From Balneolales bacterium (lineage in GTDB: Bacteria; Bacteroidota; Rhodothermia; Balneolales; Natronogracilivirgulaceae): a stretch of 9,786 bases of DNA. Made by a program: the position numbers and the translations under genes. The stretch lies in assembly GCA_007127695.1 (NCBI GenBank), contig SKYW01000261.1, positions 1-9,786 of the forward strand. The letters are read 5' to 3'. This document shows, one piece after another, positions 6,248 to 9,786 of the stretch. The notes under the pieces were generated by a model that saw only the letters and a program-made list of their open reading frames with translations, did not search any database and was not told the origin of the DNA. Position 1 is the stretch's first letter; each line of letters starts with the position of its first letter.

Positions 6248-8779
6248 TCAGAACGGGGCTCCAATGTTGAACAGGAACTGCCATTCATTGGCGTTCACAC
6301 CCGGTGTTTCAAGACCGTCGAACCGGTAGCCGTAACTCAGGTCAATGAGACCGAGAATAGGCATGAAAATACGTGCGCCGAATCCGGCGGTGCGCTTGAC
6401 GTTGAATGGATCGAATTCCTTGTATCCGAGGAACGCATTCCCGGCTTCGAAGAATGCGTATGGGATGAGCTGTACCTGCTCGGTGCTGACCAGGGGGTAT
6501 CTGAGTTCAGCCATATACTTGTTATATACGGTTCCGCCAATCTCTTCCCCATCACGATAGGGTGAAATGGAGCCTTCAAAGCCTCCGGGATACCCTCTCA
6601 TATCGATGTTTTCCCTGGTAAATACCTGCTGTTGCTGCAGCGGGGTGCCCCCAAGGTAGTATCGCTGAAACTGGCTTCTGTTGGATTGGCTGAACCAGCT
6701 CATGTAACCAAACTCCATGCCGTATGTTGCCACGAGCTTGCCGACGATCGGAATGTGATACTGATAGTCCATCCCCAATTTGAAATACTGGGAGAAACCC
6801 GGCAAATTTGGTGCGGCCTCTCCGTGGATGGAGAAGCGTGATCCTACATTCGGGGATATCGGGTTGTCGGTTGAGTTGCGCTGCAGTTCCTGATAGATCG
6901 AAATTATGCTTGCCTGGCCTCCGAGCAGTCTTTCAAATCCGGTCACATCGAAGTACTGATATCGCAGCCGGGTGATATGGCGGAAGTAGTCATCCGGCCA
7001 GTTCAACCGTCTGCCGTAAGAAATGGAACCCGAGAACATCTCCTGCCGGGTTGTTGTAGATCCGAAGAACGTACCTGCTCCGCCCGAGAAGAGGCTGTAG
7101 GAAAGATTGATGCCGAACGAATTGGGTCTGCCCAGGAACCAGGGCTCCTGGAATCCGAAACTGAAATGCTGGTAACCGCGTCCGGTCAGCTGCACACCCA
7201 TTGAGAGCCGTTGTCCGTCACCGCTGGGCAGGGGGCGCCATGCAGAGCCATTAAAAATATTTCGTGCGGAGAAGTTGTTGAAATTGACCCTGGCAGCCAG
7301 GATGAGCCCGAATTGCCGGCCACCGTAACCACCGGAAAACTCGAAATTGTCTGTACTCATGGACTCATCCAGATAGTAGATGATATCCACCTTCTTGTCC
7401 TCGTAGTCAACATCAAGATCGGGTTGAATGGCCTCCGGATTGAAATAGCCGAGCTGTGCAAGCTCCCTGATGGAGCGGATGATCGCCGAGCGGTTGTATT
7501 TGGAACCGGGCAGGTTTCTCAGGGTACGCCGGACCACATCGTCATGGGTTTTGGTGTTGCCCATGAATTCCACCATGCGTACCGTCGCAATATCATCCTC
7601 GATCATGAACAGGGTGATGTCCAGCGAGTCCCCTTCCACCCGCTCAAATTCGGGCTGTACATTGAAAAAGAGGTATCCGATATTATGGTACATGCTCGTG
7701 ACATCGGTTTCATGCTGGTTCTGCCTGAGATTTTCTTCAAATTTTCTTTCGTTGAAGACATCACCGGTGGCCATGTCGAGTGCTGCCGAGAGCTGTTCAC
7801 CGGTGTATACGGTATTTCCTTCCCATTCGATGTTCCTGACGAGGTACTGCGGCCCTTCATCAATCTTGAAAAAGACCCCGATGGACTGCTTGTCTCTTCT
7901 TCGGGTGTACACATAGACGGAATCTTCTACAATCCTGGCATCGAGGAATCCGTTTTCACGGTAAAATGCCAGCAACTCTTCCTTTCCTTCTACAAAATCT
8001 TCGCTGTTGTAGGTCTGTCGACTGAAGACCCGCCACCACCGGTCCCGCTTGACATCCCCGATATTTTTGCGCAGTCTGCGATCGGAGAAACTTTCATTGT
8101 CTTCAAATTCAATGTTTCTAATCTGGATCCGTTCCCCCCGGTCTACGTGGAAGGTGAGCGAAATGCGGTTGCGCAGCGTATCGGTTTCTGAAGCCACCGT
8201 TTCAACTGTTGTTCCACGATGACCGCGGTTTTCAAAGTACCTGAGTATGGTTTTTTCGGATTGCGCTTTCGCGGATTCGGTGACTGCAAATCCCCGTGAC
8301 AGCGGAATCTTTTTTTCCAGATCCCTTCTTTGGGAACGCCTGACACCCTCGATGGTGTATCGTTCCAGCCGCGGCTGTTCCGTAACTTCTATATCCAGGA
8401 TTATTCCATCCCGCCCCTCCTGCCGCTTGTAAATTTTCACATCGGAAAACAGTCCCGTGTTATACAGTCTTTTGATGGCCTGGGAGATGTCGTCACCGGG
8501 AATCCGGATATTGCTTCCAACTGTCAGGTTGGATGCGTTTACGATGAAGGTTTGGCTGTAAAAGTTGCTCCCGGTAGCAGTGACATCAACCAACTCAAAG
8601 AGCCTTGGCTGCATTTCCAAAGGGTTGCCCGGTCGGAACACAGGCTTGTCATCGGAGATATCAGGCACAGCCTGCGCATGAAGCACGGGCACAGCTGACA
8701 GGCTGAGGAGGGTTGCAGTTGCAACGGAGAATAATATGGTGCGGAAAATAGAAAACACGGTATATGAACGTCTTGTCAA
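6248..8779 (-). CDS. bamA: Outer membrane protein assembly factor BamA
   Basis: BamA is the core of the BAM complex and folds beta-barrel proteins into the outer membrane. The product is 843 residues from TTG 8779. A signal peptide occupies about 1-36 (…VLHAQA). Five POTRA domains follow at roughly 59-136, 137-216, 217-310, 311-396 and 397-472, and then the 16-stranded barrel (about 475-843). Loop 6 carries MRGY at 727-730, with Arg728, in place of the VRGF of Proteobacteria. The C terminus, WQFLFNIGAPF, ends in Phe as expected for the beta-signal. No in-frame ATG precedes the mature protein; the candidates are TTG 8779 and GTG 8758, and both leave a usable signal peptide. Upstream sequence is A-rich without a Shine-Dalgarno. 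It lies 31 bases after uppS and 2 bases before ompH. Confidence 0.96.
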   Translation of the reverse strand: MTRRSYTVFSIFRTILFSVATATLLSLSAVPVLHAQAVPDISDDKPVFRPGNPLEMQPRLFELVDVTATGSNFYSQTFIVNASNLTVGSNIRIPGDDISQAIKRLYNTGLFSDVKIYKRQEGRDGIILDIEVTEQPRLERYTIEGVRRSQRRDLEKKIPLSRGFAVTESAKAQSEKTILRYFENRGHRGTTVETVASETDTLRNRISLTFHVDRGERIQIRNIEFEDNESFSDRRLRKNIGDVKRDRWWRVFSRQTYNSEDFVEGKEELLAFYRENGFLDARIVEDSVYVYTRRRDKQSIGVFFKIDEGPQYLVRNIEWEGNTVYTGEQLSAALDMATGDVFNERKFEENLRQNQHETDVTSMYHNIGYLFFNVQPEFERVEGDSLDITLFMIEDDIATVRMVEFMGNTKTHDDVVRRTLRNLPGSKYNRSAIIRSIRELAQLGYFNPEAIQPDLDVDYEDKKVDIIYYLDESMSTDNFEFSGGYGGRQFGLILAARVNFNNFSARNIFNGSAWRPLPSGDGQRLSMGVQLTGRGYQHFSFGFQEPWFLGRPNSFGINLSYSLFSGGAGTFFGSTTTRQEMFSGSISYGRRLNWPDDYFRHITRLRYQYFDVTGFERLLGGQASIISIYQELQRNSTDNPISPNVGSRFSIHGEAAPNLPGFSQYFKLGMDYQYHIPIVGKLVATYGMEFGYMSWFSQSNRSQFQRYYLGGTPLQQQQVFTRENIDMRGYPGGFEGSISPYRDGEEIGGTVYNKYMAELRYPLVSTEQVQLIPYAFFEAGNAFLGYKEFDPFNVKRTAGFGARIFMPILGLIDLSYGYRFDGLETPGVNANEWQFLFNIGAPF

Positions 8780-8810
8780 AATCTTTATTTCTGATGTGGT
8801 GGTACTTTTA

Positions 8811-9626
8811 TCATCTGATGGCTAAAGGGGATTCCTCGAGTTCAAAATGAGAGGAAACCCTGCCAAATCGACGCTCTCTGCTTTGAAAGGATTCAACGGC
8901 CTGGTACAGCTCGTTTCTCCGGAAATCCGGCCAGTATGTTTTGGTCACATACAGTTCCGAGTAGGCTGATTGCCAGAGCAGGAAGTTGCTCAACCGGAAT
9001 TCGCCGCTGGTCCTGACGATCAGATCGGGGTCTGGGATATGGGCTGTGGCAAGATGATCTGTGATGGTCTCATTGGTGATCTCTTCCGGACAGAGAACAC
9101 CATCCTTTACTTTCTGCGAAATCCTGCTGACGGCCTGGCGTATGTCCCATCTTCCGGAGTAACTGAGCGCCAGGCACAGTTCCATCCGCTTGTTATCAGC
9201 CGTAAGCGAGACAGCTTCTTCGAGCTCACGGCGACAGGTTGGCGGAAGGCGGTCGATCTCTCCGATAGAAGTCAGTTTGATTTCGTTTTCGTGGAGTTTT
9301 CGGGTTTCCGATCGCAGTGATTGCACGAGCAATTTCATCAGTGCACTTATCTCGCCCTTGGGACGCCCCCAGTTTTCGGTTGAAAAGGCGTACAGGGTAA
9401 GATGCCGGATTCCCAGCTGACCGCAAGCTTCCACGATATCCTTCACAGAATCCACCCCGGCTTTATGGCCGGCAATACGAACGCTTCCCCGGCTTTTCGC
9501 CCATCTGCCGTTTCCATCCATGATGACGGCGATATGGCGGGGGATCTCGCCCCTGTTCCGGAGATAATCCTGTTTCTGCTTGTCTTCAGGGGATTGCTGT
9601 TGTGATGTAGGTTCTTCGGTATTCAA
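8811..9626 (-). CDS. uppS: Isoprenyl transferase (undecaprenyl diphosphate synthase)
   Basis: UppS is the cytoplasmic cis-prenyltransferase that extends farnesyl diphosphate with isopentenyl diphosphate to the C55 carrier lipid used for peptidoglycan and surface polysaccharides. Family motifs run in order: HIAVIMDGNGRWAK (catalytic Asp37 in this numbering), AGHKAG, YAFSTENWGRP, ALSYSGRWDI, IVRTSGEFRLSNFLLWQ and ELYVTKTYWPDF, ending with RERRFGR. From TTG 9626 the protein is 271 residues, slightly above the usual 240-255 through a polar N-terminal tail rich in Gln/Glu. The frame stays open to another TTG at 9695 (294 residues, overlapping ribH by 14 bases). No in-frame ATG or GTG lies upstream of the catalytic motif, so a non-ATG start is required. 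I prefer 9626 because it avoids the overlap and an odd extension; confidence in the exact start is low. Confidence 0.94.
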   Translation of the reverse strand: MNTEEPTSQQQSPEDKQKQDYLRNRGEIPRHIAVIMDGNGRWAKSRGSVRIAGHKAGVDSVKDIVEACGQLGIRHLTLYAFSTENWGRPKGEISALMKLLVQSLRSETRKLHENEIKLTSIGEIDRLPPTCRRELEEAVSLTADNKRMELCLALSYSGRWDIRQAVSRISQKVKDGVLCPEEITNETITDHLATAHIPDPDLIVRTSGEFRLSNFLLWQSAYSELYVTKTYWPDFRRNELYQAVESFQSRERRFGRVSSHFELEESPLAIR

Positions 9627-9681
9627 AGAAAAATCGGTTAATAATTTGTTATCAATCGGTATTGCGAATGCTGTTCCGGTC

Positions 9682-9786
9682 TTACAGGGAATCAATTTGT
9701 CCGGAAAGCGAAATCATTTCGAGTACGGTCATTGCTGTTTCTCCGCCTTTGTTGCCGGCTTTTGTACCTGCCCGTTCTATGGCCTG
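9682..9786 (-). CDS. ribH: 6,7-dimethyl-8-ribityllumazine synthase, C-terminal end (partial)
   Basis: Only the last 34 codons are present; the gene runs off the right edge and ends in TAA at 9684-9682. The peptide begins [19 protein letters not shown] and continues with TVLEMISL. The [11 protein letters not shown] block is the hallmark of the lumazine synthase C terminus, where the Arg and Lys residues help bind the phosphate of the butanone substrate in characterised enzymes. RibH catalyses the penultimate step of riboflavin synthesis. It is read in the same direction as uppS, with 55 bases to TTG 9626 or a 14-base overlap if uppS starts at 9695, so co-transcription is plausible. Its function is unrelated to the envelope genes that follow. 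Confidence 0.9.
   Translation of the reverse strand, partial: QAIERAGTKAGNKGGETAMTVLEMISLSGQIDSL

Noticed and set aside
6246..6284. Upstream start for the BamA-proximal ompH giving a 194-residue product.
   Set aside because: The added 13 residues (MAVPVQHWSPVLI) overlap the bamA end and bury the MKK signal-peptide start; ATG 6245 fits much better.
5685..6329. A 214-codon plus-strand frame opposite the BamA-proximal ompH, and a similar 194-codon frame at 4470-5054.
   Set aside because: Their Leu/Phe-rich composition is what the complement of Glu/Gln/Lys-rich coiled-coil codons produces. No independent support.
7211..8191. A 326-codon open frame on the plus strand opposite bamA.
   Set aside because: It lies fully antisense to an unmistakable bamA, has no recognisable domain, and the bamA frame has conserved POTRA motifs across the same bases. 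It is a codon-bias shadow.
1..9786. A search by eye for CRISPR repeats, tRNA genes, insertion-sequence ends, toxin-antitoxin pairs and defence genes.
   Set aside because: None seen; nearly every base belongs to conserved housekeeping envelope genes with matching composition.

Overview
The window looks like an ordinary piece of chromosome from a Gram-negative (diderm) bacterium. Protein style and gene order suggest the Bacteroidota/Rhodothermota/Balneolota side of the tree. Supporting points are a BamA with MRGY instead of VRGF, several OmpH-type chaperones directly after bamA, the ALSYSGRW form of UppS, a roughly 416-residue RodA, and the near absence of Shine-Dalgarno sequences. This placement is inference; no rRNA gene is present. 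I see no mobile element, CRISPR array, tRNA or horizontally acquired island.

Plus strand, 1-3675: the end of a rod-shape (elongasome) operon. It holds the last 28 codons of mreC, complete mreD, the transpeptidase PBP2 (mrdA) and the SEDS glycosyltransferase rodA. Genes overlap or nearly touch (ATGA between mreC and mreD, TAATG between mrdA and rodA), which points to co-translation. Together they build lateral-wall peptidoglycan.

Centre, 3676-3787: a 112-base convergent gap between rodA and rnhB. It contains only an imperfect hairpin and a weak GGCC hairpin followed by a T-run.

Minus strand, 9786 down to 3788: a probable envelope-biogenesis operon read ribH (end only) - uppS - bamA - ompH - ompH - ompH - rnhB. 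UppS makes the C55 lipid carrier used by the wall machinery encoded on the other strand. BamA inserts outer-membrane proteins. The three periplasmic OmpH/Skp-like proteins probably hold BamA's clients. RNase HII removes ribonucleotides from DNA and keeps the same downstream position relative to uppS/bamA/skp that it has in E. coli. The only larger gap is 114 bases between the BamA-proximal ompH and the distal pair, where an internal promoter is possible.

I did not find a convincing undescribed system. The points most worth a second look are the ompH triplication with two sequence types, the lack of ATG starts on both uppS and bamA, and the 114-base spacer with a palindrome and promoter-like boxes.
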